The position numbers were made by a program, and so were the translations under genes. DNA of 43,640 nt from an uncultured Campylobacterales bacterium (GTDB lineage: Bacteria > Campylobacterota > Campylobacteria > Campylobacterales > CACVAW01): the NCBI GenBank assembly GCA_902727925.1, contig CACVAW010000009.1, positions 1-43,640 on the forward strand, given 5' to 3'. Under the pieces are notes generated by a model, which worked only from the letters and a program-made list of their open reading frames with translations, was not told the origin of the DNA and did not search any database. Numbering within the stretch: position 1 is the stretch's first letter; the number at the start of each line of letters is the position of its first letter. This document shows, one piece after another, positions 33,108 through 42,664 of this stretch.

Positions 33108-33875
33108 TTATATCCCTAACATATCATTTATTGAATAAAGCTTATTTTCTTTTTGGCGTATTAACCATTCTGCTGATTTAACTGCACCTTTTGCAAAAGT
33201 CTGTCTACTTGTAGCTGTATGATTAAGTTCTATGAATTCACCATCATTATAAAATCCCACAGTATGACGGCCTACTATATCTCCACCTCTAAGACTCATG
33301 ACAGCTATTTCATCTTTGCTTCGTGCTCCTATTTCACCATCTCGTCCACTAATACGTACTTTATCAAGATTAAGATCTCTTGCATCTGCTGCAGTATGAG
33401 CAAGTGTCATAGCAGTTCCACTTGGAGCATCTTTTTTATATCTATGATGTTGTTCTACTATTTCACAGTCAAATTCTTTTAGCTTTTGTGAAGCTAAACT
33501 TACAAGCTTATTTAGTACAGCTACTCCAAGAGATGTATTTGTAGCGTATAATACAGGAGCTTTTTGACTGAGTTCATTAATAAGGTTAGTCTGATGTTGA
33601 TTAAGTCCTGTTGTCCCACAAACAAGAGCTTTTGGATTACTTATAAGATTATCAAGTAACACTTCACAAGCACTTGCTATCGTAAAGTCTATAATTATAT
33701 CACTATTTTCGATAAGAGTATTAATATCACTTGTTTCAATAACACCGTCCAAATTAAGATCTAATTTACTATTTGAAAATAATACCGATATTTTAAGATC
33801 CATACTAGAAAGCAAATTTTCAACAATAAGTTTGCCCATCTTCCCACTAGCACCATAAACTCCAACTTTTTTCAT
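33108..33875 (-). CDS. dapB: 4-hydroxy-tetrahydrodipicolinate reductase
   Basis: DapB is the NAD(P)H reductase of the lysine and diaminopimelate pathway, which also feeds peptidoglycan. The 255-residue protein has the Rossmann loop [13 protein letters not shown] (3-15) and the catalytic block [18 protein letters not shown] (139-156), with His145/His146 and Lys150 in the usual order. The end [16 protein letters not shown] is also typical. It lies between trxB (27-base gap) and purF (1-base gap). Confidence 0.97.
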   Translation of the reverse strand: MKKVGVYGASGKMGKLIVENLLSSMDLKISVLFSNSKLDLNLDGVIETSDINTLIENSDIIIDFTIASACEVLLDNLISNPKALVCGTTGLNQHQTNLINELSQKAPVLYATNTSLGVAVLNKLVSLASQKLKEFDCEIVEQHHRYKKDAPSGTAMTLAHTAADARDLNLDKVRISGRDGEIGARSKDEIAVMSLRGGDIVGRHTVGFYNDGEFIELNHTATSRQTFAKGAVKSAEWLIRQKENKLYSINDMLGI

Positions 33876-33902
33876 CTATTTCCTTATCTCTAAATATAAA
33901 TT

Positions 33903-34832
33903 TTAATCGTTTACGTACTCTATAGCACCTATTCCTGCAGTTGCACCATCACCTGAAGCACATACTACTTGTTTTGCTGCGTCTATTCTTATATCACCAG
34001 CAGCAAAAAGTCCTGGTACTGATGTTTTCATTTTAAGATCAACTACTATTTGACCTGCTTTGCTTAATTCACATAAGCTTTTGTCATTTTCATCAAAAAG
34101 AATTTTGTTTTGTGGAAGCATCCCAACAAATACAAATATTCCAGGTACTTTAATGTCTCTAGTCTCGCCATCTTTATTTTTTGTAATTACACCTGTAACA
34201 CCTGCATTATCACCTTGTATTTCTTCTACAGTTGAATTTAATACTAATTCAATTTTAGGGTTATTAAGAACTTTTTCCGTTGTACTTGGAGCAGCTCTGA
34301 ACTCTTCACGTCTGTGTATAAGGTATACTTTAGAACAAATATTTGCTAAAAATAGTGCTTCTTCAAGAGCAGTATCACCACCACCTAAGACTGCAACTTC
34401 CCCGTCTTTATAGAAAAACCCATCACAAGTAGCACATGTACTCACCCCACGTCCAAAAAATTTATCTTCACCTTCAACTCCAGCACGTCTAGGCTTACTT
34501 CCTGTACATATTAGTACACTTTTGGCTTCTACTATTTCATCTTTTGCAAATAGTAATTTAAAGGTATCACCTTCTTTTGATACATTTAGTACTTCTTTTA
34601 TTTCGTGTTTAAGACCAAATCTTTGACATTGTTCTGGCCAGCTTTCCATTAGTTCCATACCAGTAACTACTTTTGGTACTCCTGGGTAATTTTCTATTTC
34701 ACTACTTTGAGTTATCTGACCACCAGGCATCCCGAATTCATACATTACTACATCTTTTAATCCACCACGAGTTGCATAAAGTCCTGCAGTAAGTCCAGCT
34801 GGACCACCACCAATAATTGCTAAATCTATCAT
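33903..34832 (-). CDS. trxB: Thioredoxin reductase
   Basis: TrxB passes electrons from NADPH through FAD to thioredoxin. The 309-residue protein has the FAD loop [12 protein letters not shown] (6-17), the redox pair Cys133 and Cys136 in CATCDGFFY, the NADPH loop [15 protein letters not shown] near 148-162, and the second FAD block GLFAAGDIR near 275. The upstream 106-base gap, with a palindrome at 34895-34909, suggests its own promoter inside the run. Confidence 0.94.
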   Translation of the reverse strand: MIDLAIIGGGPAGLTAGLYATRGGLKDVVMYEFGMPGGQITQSSEIENYPGVPKVVTGMELMESWPEQCQRFGLKHEIKEVLNVSKEGDTFKLLFAKDEIVEAKSVLICTGSKPRRAGVEGEDKFFGRGVSTCATCDGFFYKDGEVAVLGGGDTALEEALFLANICSKVYLIHRREEFRAAPSTTEKVLNNPKIELVLNSTVEEIQGDNAGVTGVITKNKDGETRDIKVPGIFVFVGMLPQNKILFDENDKSLCELSKAGQIVVDLKMKTSVPGLFAAGDIRIDAAKQVVCASGDGATAGIGAIEYVND

Positions 34833-34891
34833 TATAGTTATTCCTTAATATGTAAGTTTTAAATATTTAATAATTTGTTTTTTGAATGCGT

Positions 34892-34909
34892 ATTGTATCA
34901 TATTGATAC
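34892..34909 (-). promoter_or_regulatory. palindrome and possible -10 box upstream of trxB
   Basis: On the minus strand, GTATCA-ATA-TGATAC (34909-34895) is a perfect 6-3-6 inverted repeat about 63 bases before the trxB ATG. A TACAAT at 34897-34892 overlaps its end and may be a -10 box. No matching -35 is evident. A redox regulator site is possible but unproven. Confidence 0.35.
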
Positions 34910-34938
34910 TATTCTTTTTGACTCAAGTAAAGTGAAAA

Positions 34939-35832
34939 TTAACTTAACAAATCTTTTAAGCTAATTTTAGGGTCTTTACCATTAAGTACGTCAAAGACTT
35001 CATTCACTATAGGTGTGTATATTTTGTGTTTTGATGATAAGAGTTGTATAGATTTAGTTGTTTGAATACCTTCTGCTATCTCGCCAAGTTCTTTTAGAAT
35101 ATTTTCTATACTTTTTTCTTGAGCTAAACCAAGACCTACTCTATAGTTTCTTGACATAACTGAAGTAGCACTCAAAACAAGATCACCCATACCACTAAGA
35201 TCCAAAAATGTTTTTGCATCTGCTCCAAAATACTCACCAAATCTAGCCATTTCAACAAGACCACGACAAAGAAGTGCTGCTCTTGCATTATTTCCAAGAC
35301 CTAAGCCATCACAAATACCACTTGCAATTGCAATCACATTTTTATAAGCACCTGCAATTTCTGCGCCTAATATATCACTACTTTGATATGTCTTTATAAA
35401 GTCAGGGAAAAAAGAAGAATATGTATTAGCTAGTTTTTTATTTGTAGAATTTACTACAACAGCAGTTGGTAAAGACTGCATAACTTCACTAGCAAACGAT
35501 GGTCCACTTAGATATGCTATATTTTTTTCAGGTAGATATTTCTTAACAATATCATGCAAAAATTCACCATTAGTAGTAATACCTTTTGACGCTATAAGAA
35601 GTTTTTGATTTTTAAGTTGTAATTTTTCGCACCAATCGCCTATATGATTTGATGACATTACATAGATTAGGTATTCACATTTTGTTATATCTGAGTTTGA
35701 AACAAAGTCTTGAGTATCACGAAAAGTTCTTGAAGTAATTAAGACTTTGTTATTTTGGGAGATAGCAAATTTTAGAGCATTGCCCCATTTACCAGCTCCG
35801 ATGATTCCAATTGATGATTCAGCAATACCCAT
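34939..35832 (-). CDS. gpsA: Glycerol-3-phosphate dehydrogenase [NAD(P)+]
   Basis: GpsA reduces dihydroxyacetone phosphate to sn-glycerol 3-phosphate for phospholipid synthesis. The 297-residue protein starts with the Rossmann loop IGIIGAGKWGNALKFA (8-23). It has LSGPSFASEVMQSLPTAVV near 108-126 and the catalytic AGAYKNVIAIASGICDGLGL block near 160-179. The product enters the lipid pathway that includes psd, encoded further down the same strand. It follows infC by 9 bases. Confidence 0.95.
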   Translation of the reverse strand: MGIAESSIGIIGAGKWGNALKFAISQNNKVLITSRTFRDTQDFVSNSDITKCEYLIYVMSSNHIGDWCEKLQLKNQKLLIASKGITTNGEFLHDIVKKYLPEKNIAYLSGPSFASEVMQSLPTAVVVNSTNKKLANTYSSFFPDFIKTYQSSDILGAEIAGAYKNVIAIASGICDGLGLGNNARAALLCRGLVEMARFGEYFGADAKTFLDLSGMGDLVLSATSVMSRNYRVGLGLAQEKSIENILKELGEIAEGIQTTKSIQLLSSKHKIYTPIVNEVFDVLNGKDPKISLKDLLS

Positions 35833-35841
35833 AAAATATAA

Positions 35842-36378
35842 TTATTTTTTAGGAACTACTAACATATTTACATATCTTCCGTCAAGTTTTGGCTTGCCAT
35901 CTCTATCAGCTACATCTTCTACAAGTTTCCAAATCTGTTCAAGTATTTCTACGCCAGACTGAGGATGAGCCATTTCACGGCCTTTTAAGAATACTCTCAT
36001 TTTTACATGTTTTCCAGCAGCCAAAAACTCACGTGAATGTTTCACTTTGTAGTCAATATCATTTTGAGCAATTTTTACAGAAAATTTAATCTCTTTTACA
36101 TCAATTTTTTTCTGATTTTTTCTTGCTTCTTTTTTCTTTTTTTCTTGTTCATATTTGAACTTACCATAATCCATTATTTTACATACTGGAGGTTTTGCAT
36201 TTGGAGATATAAGTACAAGGTCAAGACCTTCATCATTTGCTATAGCTAAAGCTTCAGCACTTGATATAATACCATGGCTAGTACCATCATCAGAAGTACA
36301 TCTAACTTCTGGTAATCTTATATTTTCATTTAAAAGGGTATCGTCTTTTTTCTTTCTTAAATTGTTATCTCTTCTCAA
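35842..36378 (-). CDS. infC: Translation initiation factor IF-3
   Basis: IF-3 binds the 30S subunit and checks start codon pairing. The 178-residue protein has the N-domain start [20 protein letters not shown], the linker [19 protein letters not shown], and the C-domain block [13 protein letters not shown]. The start is TTG at 36378-36376, placed 7 bases after AAGG and overlapping the thrS TGA stop (TTGA). A weak start fits the known IF-3 autoregulation: IF-3 discriminates against rare starts of its own gene, classically AUU in Escherichia coli. That this holds here is inference. Confidence 0.95.
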   Translation of the reverse strand: MRRDNNLRKKKDDTLLNENIRLPEVRCTSDDGTSHGIISSAEALAIANDEGLDLVLISPNAKPPVCKIMDYGKFKYEQEKKKKEARKNQKKIDVKEIKFSVKIAQNDIDYKVKHSREFLAAGKHVKMRVFLKGREMAHPQSGVEILEQIWKLVEDVADRDGKPKLDGRYVNMLVVPKK

Positions 36379-38186
36379 AAATTTACCTTATTTTGTTTTT
36401 GTATTAATTCTAAAAACTCTTGTTTTGTCATACTATATTGAGTTTTTTCTCTTCTGTCTCTTATAGCAACACTATCACTTTTTTCTTCATCATCTCCGAC
36501 TATCACTACAAAAGGAACTCTTTGCTTCTCAGATAATCTTATTCTTTTGTTTAGACTATCATTTGAATTATTCACTTTTACGTCAATATCATGACTTGTA
36601 AAAAACTTAGCTAATTTATTTGCATATTCGTGATGAGCTTCACTAATAGGTACTATTATAGCATTAATTGGAGCTATAAATGTTGGGAACTCGCCATTTG
36701 TATGTTCTATTAGTATACCTATAAATCTTTCAAAAGAACCAAGTATCGCTCTATGAATCATTACTGGAGTTTCTTTTTCGTTATTTGTATTTATAAAGTT
36801 TAAGTTAAATCTCTCAGGTAAATTAAAATCTATTTGTATAGTTCCACATTGCCATTTTCGCTTTAATGCGTCTGTGATTTTGATATCGATTTTAGGACCA
36901 TAAAATGCTCCTCCACCTTCATCTATTCCATAAGTAAGGTTGTTTTCATTAAGAGCTTCTTTTATAGCGTCTGTAGCCTTATCCCATACTATATCATCAC
37001 CTATAGCTTTTTCTGGTTTGGTCGATACTTCCATCTCATATTTAAAACCAAATATATTCATTACATTATCAACAAAAGAAAGAATTTCTAAAATGTTTTC
37101 TTTGATTTGATTCACTGTACAAAATATATGTGCATCATCTTGGGTGAATTCACGAACTCTAAAAAGACCGTGTAAAACTCCACTTTTTTCATGTCTATGA
37201 ACTACACCATATTCAAAGAACTTAAGAGGAAGATCTTTATAGCTAACCATATCATTTTGATATACTTTAATATGACCTAGACAGTTCATAGGTTTTATAC
37301 CATATTCCATATCATCAATAGTAGTGAAATACATATTTTCACCATAGTTTTGATAGTGTCCGCTTATTTCCCATGTATTTGATTTGAGAATTTCTGGACC
37401 ACGTACTGGTTCGTATCCTCGTCTTCTATGAGCTTTAAAGAGTATTGATTCAAGTTTACTTCTTAGTTTAGCACCATTTGGTAGCCATATAGGAAGTCCA
37501 GCTCCAACTTCTTCATCAAAAGCAAAAAGCTTTAGTTCATTACCAAGCTTTCTATGATCTCTTTTTTTTGCTTCTTCAATTAGGGCTAAATACTCTTTTA
37601 ATGCTTCTTTTGTTGCAAATGCTGTACCATATATACGTGTAAGCATTTCATTTTTTTCATTTCCACCTAGATATGCACCTGATATTTTAGTAAGTTTAAA
37701 AAAGTTAAGAGATTTTACACTGGGTAAATGTGGACCACGACAAAGATCTTCAAAGTCACCTTGTTTATAAATACTAAGTTCATCGTCTGGAATATTTTCT
37801 ATTACTGCAAGTTTTAAATTATCATTTTTGAATTTTTCTTTCGCTTCTATTTTACTCATACTATATTTAGTAATTTCGTATTTTTTCTTGACTATTTGTT
37901 TCATCTGTTTTTCTATTATTTTAAGGTCACTCTCACTAAGAGTAGCATCAACTTTAAAATCATAATAAAATCCATCTTGGATAACAGGTCCAACAAAGAA
38001 TTTAGCTTCTGGATAAAGCTCTTTTATAGCTTGAGCTAGTAAGTGAGCACAAGTATGTCTTAATACTTCTAAAGATTCTGTTGAGTTATCTAAAAGTATT
38101 TTTGTATGTTCAGTGTCATTTTGTGAAGAGGCGCTTTGGGTGTCTACAAGCTGTCCATCTACTATATAAGCGATTTCTTGTTCCAA
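36375..38186 (-). CDS. thrS: Threonyl-tRNA synthetase
   Basis: ThrS charges tRNA-Thr. The 603-residue protein is shorter than the Escherichia coli enzyme (642) and has only a brief remnant in place of the N-terminal TGS domain (1-45). The editing domain begins with [15 protein letters not shown] (43-57). The class II catalytic core has [14 protein letters not shown], with the zinc Cys, and [12 protein letters not shown], and the C-terminal anticodon-binding domain follows. The start is TTG (38186-38184) with AGGGA 7 bases upstream, inside the last 25 bases of cca. The TTG start and overlap suggest coupling to cca and infC. Confidence 0.96.
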   Translation of the reverse strand: MEQEIAYIVDGQLVDTQSASSQNDTEHTKILLDNSTESLEVLRHTCAHLLAQAIKELYPEAKFFVGPVIQDGFYYDFKVDATLSESDLKIIEKQMKQIVKKKYEITKYSMSKIEAKEKFKNDNLKLAVIENIPDDELSIYKQGDFEDLCRGPHLPSVKSLNFFKLTKISGAYLGGNEKNEMLTRIYGTAFATKEALKEYLALIEEAKKRDHRKLGNELKLFAFDEEVGAGLPIWLPNGAKLRSKLESILFKAHRRRGYEPVRGPEILKSNTWEISGHYQNYGENMYFTTIDDMEYGIKPMNCLGHIKVYQNDMVSYKDLPLKFFEYGVVHRHEKSGVLHGLFRVREFTQDDAHIFCTVNQIKENILEILSFVDNVMNIFGFKYEMEVSTKPEKAIGDDIVWDKATDAIKEALNENNLTYGIDEGGGAFYGPKIDIKITDALKRKWQCGTIQIDFNLPERFNLNFINTNNEKETPVMIHRAILGSFERFIGILIEHTNGEFPTFIAPINAIIVPISEAHHEYANKLAKFFTSHDIDVKVNNSNDSLNKRIRLSEKQRVPFVVIVGDDEEKSDSVAIRDRREKTQYSMTKQEFLELIQKQNKVNF

Positions 38187-39280
38187 ATATCATTCCCTAT
38201 TTTTTGTATTTTTAATATCCTAATTCTATATAAAAAGTCCTTAATCTCAAGCCCACTATTAAAGCTTTCATTTTTTAATAACTTAGTCGCATCTGTATAT
38301 ACTTCATAAAACTCATAAAAATAGTTGTAATTTTGAATATTACTATTTGTAACACAAGCTAAGAATAATATAAAATCATCTAGGCTATCTTTATTTTGTA
38401 TATTATCAAAAAATTCTACTACTATTTCTACATCTAAACATTTTGTAATATCACTATATTTTGAAGCTAGTATTATGAATTTATAAATATTATTAGGTAG
38501 TGTTAAATAATCTTTTATTTTTAAAGTTTCTTCTGTTTTCTTCACATTAAAAATTTTATAAAGTAATACACTAAATAATATTTTTAATTTTTGCTTATTA
38601 TTTTGGAATATTTGATTAGTTGCAGTGTCCAAGATATCAAAATCTTTATTTGAATATTCACTTATAAAAGGGAATAAATCTCCTAAAAGTTTTAAATCAA
38701 GAAGTGTTATAAAAAACAATGATGATTTTTTAGATGTCAAAAACATTTTTTCTAACTCTTTATATATTCTTTCATTTGTCAACTCTTTTAACAAACCATT
38801 TTTTTGCATATATTGAACTAAAACTTTTGTATCACTGTCTATATGAAAATCTACAAACCTAGATTTAAATCTAGCTAGTCTTAATACTCTTAATGGATCT
38901 TCAATAAAAGCATCTGAAGTATGTCTTAAGATTTTATTTTTGATATCGTTGATACCATTGTATGGATCTATATAGTTACCCTTGGAATCTTTAGCAATTG
39001 AATTTATAGTGAAATCTCTTCTTTTTAAGTCATCTTCTAAAGAAACATTTTTTGTAGATGTATCAAAGCCATGATATCCAGTAGAAGTTTTGAGTTCAGT
39101 TCTTGCTAGTGCGTATTCATTACCATCTTTTAAAAATACAGGAAAATCAGCTCCTACTTTTTTATATCCTAGACTAAGAAGTTCGTTTTCACTACTACCT
39201 ACAACAACATAGTCCTTATCTTGAGACAAAACCCCCATAATCTCATCTCTTACACTTCCCCCTACTCTATAAACATCCAT
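38162..39280 (-). CDS. cca: CCA-adding tRNA nucleotidyltransferase
   Basis: This class II nucleotidyltransferase adds or repairs the 3' CCA of tRNAs. The 372-residue protein has VGGSVRDEIMG (6-16), the catalytic acidic pair Asp21 and Asp23 in QDKDYVVVG, ARTELKTSTGYHGF as in the Escherichia coli enzyme, RRDFTINSIA, and EDPLRVLRLARF. No HD phosphohydrolase motif is evident in the diverged C-terminal half, so it probably lacks the extra phosphatase activity of the Escherichia coli protein. It overlaps thrS by 25 bases. Confidence 0.9.
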   Translation of the reverse strand: MDVYRVGGSVRDEIMGVLSQDKDYVVVGSSENELLSLGYKKVGADFPVFLKDGNEYALARTELKTSTGYHGFDTSTKNVSLEDDLKRRDFTINSIAKDSKGNYIDPYNGINDIKNKILRHTSDAFIEDPLRVLRLARFKSRFVDFHIDSDTKVLVQYMQKNGLLKELTNERIYKELEKMFLTSKKSSLFFITLLDLKLLGDLFPFISEYSNKDFDILDTATNQIFQNNKQKLKILFSVLLYKIFNVKKTEETLKIKDYLTLPNNIYKFIILASKYSDITKCLDVEIVVEFFDNIQNKDSLDDFILFLACVTNSNIQNYNYFYEFYEVYTDATKLLKNESFNSGLEIKDFLYRIRILKIQKIGNDIWNKKSLI

Positions 39281-39291
39281 TTATTATGAAT

Positions 39292-40248
39292 TTACCACTT
39301 AAGTTGTAGTCCTAAATGATATTCATCTATAGATGAGTAGTTTTTAAACATTGCTACAGTATTGATATTCTGATTGATTTTATAGCTCAGACCTGCTAAT
39401 CTAGTTTTTGTGTCTTCAAAAGAACTATACATTCCAAACAAGTTCAAATTTTTATTAATACTATAGTCCCCACTAAAAGAGTATCCATCTTTACTAGCTT
39501 CATTTTGTACTTTTGAGTCGATGTACTGAACTGAAAGAATAACAAAGTCATTTTTGTAGACTAAGTGAACACCATATACATTAGAATTATTGCTTGATTC
39601 TAATTCGTTGTTATTATTATTATTTCCTAATACTGACAAGTTTAAATAGTCTTTTTTATAACTATTACCTAGTATATGATATGTAAGCCTTGCTTCCACA
39701 CTAAGACCCTTACCTTCACTATTTCTATTTTGTCCTTCACCATCATATACACCAACTGCTGATGAAAAATAGTCTAAGTTTGTTATTAGTTTAAACCCTA
39801 AATCAGCACTTGCAAGTAGATTAGCCCCACTTCTATCATCTAAAAATACTCTTGAAGCTAAATCATATTTCCATGAAGATTTTTTTTCGTAGTCTATCCA
39901 TGTAGTATGAGCCTGACCAATTTCAAGATCTGTATAGGGTAATACTTTTTTGAAATATATATAAGCATATTTTAGACTATTATCCCAATCTCCATCATCA
40001 TTTTGATATACATCATAAGTAATTCTAAAATTTATATAATCATTAAGCTTATTTTTAAATGTTAAGTAGTTTCTTCTTACATTAAATTTATATGTAGTCT
40101 CTGTATTGTTATCTACAGTATTAAAAGCGAAATAATGAATCCCTGAAAAGCTTTGATTGTTGAAATATTTACTTAAATTTTGTTCCCATATAGTTTCAGC
40201 TCCAAAAGAAAAAGCTGTCACAAGGAAAATAAAGATAATTTTTTTCAT
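39292..40248 (-). CDS. Porin-like outer membrane beta-barrel protein
   Basis: The 318-residue protein has a signal peptide (1-17, ending FSFGAET) and alternating beta-strand patterns throughout, with many Tyr and Asn and no cysteine. It ends in YHLGLQLKW; a C-terminal aromatic residue is the usual outer membrane insertion signal. It resembles the phosphate-selective or OprO/P-type porin-like proteins found in Campylobacterota, but the substrate cannot be told. It lies between the acyltransferase (2-base gap) and cca (11-base gap), an odd place for an outer membrane gene. Confidence 0.72.
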   Translation of the reverse strand: MKKIIFIFLVTAFSFGAETIWEQNLSKYFNNQSFSGIHYFAFNTVDNNTETTYKFNVRRNYLTFKNKLNDYINFRITYDVYQNDDGDWDNSLKYAYIYFKKVLPYTDLEIGQAHTTWIDYEKKSSWKYDLASRVFLDDRSGANLLASADLGFKLITNLDYFSSAVGVYDGEGQNRNSEGKGLSVEARLTYHILGNSYKKDYLNLSVLGNNNNNNELESSNNSNVYGVHLVYKNDFVILSVQYIDSKVQNEASKDGYSFSGDYSINKNLNLFGMYSSFEDTKTRLAGLSYKINQNINTVAMFKNYSSIDEYHLGLQLKW

Positions 40249-40250
40249 TA

Positions 40251-40889
40251 TTACTCCATAATATTTTTTATTTTTATAATTGATTCTTGCTTATCAAGAC
40301 CTGTTAATTTAAACTCTTTTTTAACATGAATAGTTATTTTTGAAAATGGTTTTGGAATTATAAAACTATCCCAACTTCTTAGCTTCCAATATTTTGAAGA
40401 CTTAAATGTTGAAGCTACAATATAGAGGTCTTTTTTTTGCGAAAGTGCTATTATCCCATTTGCTACACTTTTTGCTGGACCTTTTGGACCATCAGGTGTT
40501 ATAGCTACATCGTAACCCTCATTTATAGTTCTAAATGATTTTTTAAGTACTCCAACAGCACCATCTCTAGTACTACCACGAACTGTACCAAACCCAAAAA
40601 ATGATATCGTACGTGCTATTATATTACCATCAAAATGATGGCTTATTATAGTTTTGATTTTACCTTTTGGCTTTATCTTATTATATGAAAAAGGTTGCAT
40701 AAATATCTCTCCATGCCAAAAAGCAAAAATAAACTGCGAAGACTTGATTTCATCTGAAATATCTATTATAAATGTTTTTTTACAAGTAAGAGAAATAAAC
40801 CTCATAAAAATATTAAATATAGGAGGTAAAAGAAAACTAAATATTTTTCTTTTTATGAGTTTAAAACGTCTTTTTTTAGGCAAGTTCAC
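40251..40889 (-). CDS. Lysophospholipid acyltransferase-like protein (DUF374)
   Basis: The 212-residue membrane-associated protein belongs to the DUF374 branch of the LPLAT superfamily. It has a hydrophobic N-terminal segment (about 16-36), WHGEIFMQP (58-66) in place of the HxxxxD acyltransferase motif, [14 protein letters not shown] (103-116) and [13 protein letters not shown] (130-142). Such proteins are predicted to acylate a lipid or lipid A-type molecule; the substrate is unknown. The start is GTG 40889-40887, inside the miaB 3' end (14-base overlap), so it relies on miaB translation. Confidence 0.85.
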   Translation of the reverse strand: MNLPKKRRFKLIKRKIFSFLLPPIFNIFMRFISLTCKKTFIIDISDEIKSSQFIFAFWHGEIFMQPFSYNKIKPKGKIKTIISHHFDGNIIARTISFFGFGTVRGSTRDGAVGVLKKSFRTINEGYDVAITPDGPKGPAKSVANGIIALSQKKDLYIVASTFKSSKYWKLRSWDSFIIPKPFSKITIHVKKEFKLTGLDKQESIIKIKNIME

Positions 40890-42186
40890 CTACCATATCC
40901 ATTCTTTTTGTTTCTATTATCTTAACATCTCTTATAGTTCCTAAAACTGAGTCATCACTACATTTTAGTTTGACTAAGAAGTTATCATCAGTTCTTCCAG
41001 CGATATACCCATCAGATTTTAACTGATCAAAATACACTTTACAAGTACTATTTAATTTTGTAGGCATTAATTCATCAAGCATCTCTTTATGTAAGTTTTG
41101 TAGTTTTAGTAGTCTAGCTGATGCTAATTCATTAGGTACTTGATCCTCGAAATCTTGTGCAGGTGTATGAGGACGAGGAGAATATTTAAAAGAAAATATC
41201 TGAGAAAAGCCTACTTGTCTTATAACGTCTAAGCTATCTTCAAAATCAGCATCACTTTCACCTGGAAAACCTACTATTATATCTGTACTAATTGTCGCTT
41301 CTGGGCAAAGTTCTTTGAGTCTAGAAGCGACTTTTATGAACCACTCTTTTGAATAGCCTCTTTTCATTGACTTAAGAAGTGATGTTGATCCACTTTGTAG
41401 TGGCATATGCATATTTTTAGCAATTTTTGGATTATTTGCGAACTCTTGTAAAAATTTCTCACCCATATGAAGAGGATGAGGAGATGTAAATCTTATTCGC
41501 TCTACTCCATCAATTTCGCTGATAGTCTTTAATAAGTCTGTAAAATCCATTTTAGGTAGTTCTTTGTTTGTGAACTGTCCATAATTGTTTACATTCTGAC
41601 CTAATAAAAATATCTCTTTTGCACCATTTGCAACTGAGCTTTTTATTTCATTTATTATTATTTGTGGAGGAATAGATATCTCAACACCTCTTGTATTTGG
41701 AACAATACAATAAGTACATCTCTTATCACAACCTGACGAAATATTTACATAAGCTTTATAAGGACTACTATTATTCGTAGCAAATTCATATTCACTCTCA
41801 TCATTTGTAATATCAACTGCTACAAACTTAGGTGTTTTGATAGCCTCTGTAATTTTAGATACATTTCTTGCACCTAATACAAAATCTACAATCGGAGCTC
41901 TTTTGATTATGTCTTGACCAAGATGTGAAGCAGTGCACCCACAAACACCTAGTTTTGATCCTTCTTTTCTTATCTTTTTATATACTCCAATTTCAGAGAA
42001 AAGCTTTTGTACAGGCTTTTCTCTAATACTACAAGTATTTATCATAATAAGATCAGCATCTTTTGGATCATCTGTTTGTTTATAGTTTTCTTTTTGATTA
42101 AGTTCGGCTAGTATATGCTCTGTGTCTTTGGTATTCATAGCACAACCCAAAGTCTGAATATACATTTTTTTCAATTTTTGCTCCAT
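40876..42186 (-). CDS. miaB: tRNA-2-methylthio-N6-dimethylallyladenosine synthase MiaB
   Basis: MiaB is a radical SAM methylthiotransferase that acts on the A37 base after MiaA. The 436-residue protein has the N-terminal cluster-binding cysteines in TLGCAMN, NTCSIRE and GVCGCTA. The radical SAM cluster is in [13 protein letters not shown] (near 153-165), and a C-terminal TRAM domain (about 370-436) binds tRNA. It overlaps the acyltransferase gene downstream and follows the HP0268-like gene by 13 bases. Confidence 0.96.
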   Translation of the reverse strand: MEQKLKKMYIQTLGCAMNTKDTEHILAELNQKENYKQTDDPKDADLIMINTCSIREKPVQKLFSEIGVYKKIRKEGSKLGVCGCTASHLGQDIIKRAPIVDFVLGARNVSKITEAIKTPKFVAVDITNDESEYEFATNNSSPYKAYVNISSGCDKRCTYCIVPNTRGVEISIPPQIIINEIKSSVANGAKEIFLLGQNVNNYGQFTNKELPKMDFTDLLKTISEIDGVERIRFTSPHPLHMGEKFLQEFANNPKIAKNMHMPLQSGSTSLLKSMKRGYSKEWFIKVASRLKELCPEATISTDIIVGFPGESDADFEDSLDVIRQVGFSQIFSFKYSPRPHTPAQDFEDQVPNELASARLLKLQNLHKEMLDELMPTKLNSTCKVYFDQLKSDGYIAGRTDDNFLVKLKCSDDSVLGTIRDVKIIETKRMDMVGELA

Positions 42187-42199
42187 TTACAGGAATTAT

Positions 42200-42436
42200 T
42201 TATTTAATAATATGTAATTCATAAACATAGTTTTCATCCATGTTTATTTGAGCTTCTCTTAAATGTACACTATAATCTTTGTCTTCTAATACACTTTTTA
42301 GTTTTACTATATCTTTATCAGCGTTACTCTCATCAAGGTATACATAACACTCTTTTTTATCATTTAAGTTTTCTATTATATCTTTGTCAGTTATGCTTTC
42401 TTTTGTTTTGTTTGTTCCTGCTAGTTTTAGCTTCAT
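42200..42436 (-). CDS. HP0268-family small nuclease-like protein
   Basis: The 78-residue protein resembles Helicobacter pylori HP0268 in length, in the start MKLKLA, and in the end YVYELHIIK. The Helicobacter protein was described as a small nicking endonuclease and RNase with an unusual fold. In both organisms the gene stands directly upstream of miaB. Acidic and Lys-rich central residues fit the family, but catalytic residues cannot be assigned here. It has an AAAGG ribosome site and a strong -10 box upstream. Confidence 0.82.
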   Translation of the reverse strand: MKLKLAGTNKTKESITDKDIIENLNDKKECYVYLDESNADKDIVKLKSVLEDKDYSVHLREAQINMDENYVYELHIIK

Positions 42437-42469
42437 TTATGACTGCCTTTATATGTAAAATAACTCGGG

Positions 42470-42478
42470 ATTATAGCA
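42470..42478 (-). promoter_or_regulatory. extended -10 promoter of the HP0268-like/miaB run
   Basis: On the minus strand TGCTATAAT gives a perfect -10 box (42475-42470) with the TG extension. It lies 33 bases before the HP0268-like ATG and probably starts the run reaching at least to gpsA. Confidence 0.6.
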
Positions 42479-42664
42479 TAGCAATATTATTTACTAATTA
42501 ACTCTTTTTTTATTTCGAACCCTGCGTCAATTCTTTTAATCTTTTTTCTACTTTATGCATATTTCTACCCTGTATAAAATATTTTCATCAAAGTATATCA
42601 TTAAACTATAAGCAAAAAAAATATTCTTTTGTTATTATACGGAAAATTAACAAGGATATTAGAA
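42479..42664. other. upstream region of ovoA
   Basis: This AT-rich stretch lies between the minus-strand HP0268 promoter and ovoA. AAGGA stands 9 bases before the ovoA TTG. Possible plus-strand promoter elements are too weak to place. A 16-residue frame on the minus strand (42560-42510) is not supported. Confidence 0.4.

Noticed and set aside
42510-42560. 16-residue minus-strand frame before the HP0268-like gene
   Set aside because: Too short to support, no clear Shine-Dalgarno, and it lies upstream of the promoter that best serves the HP0268-like gene.
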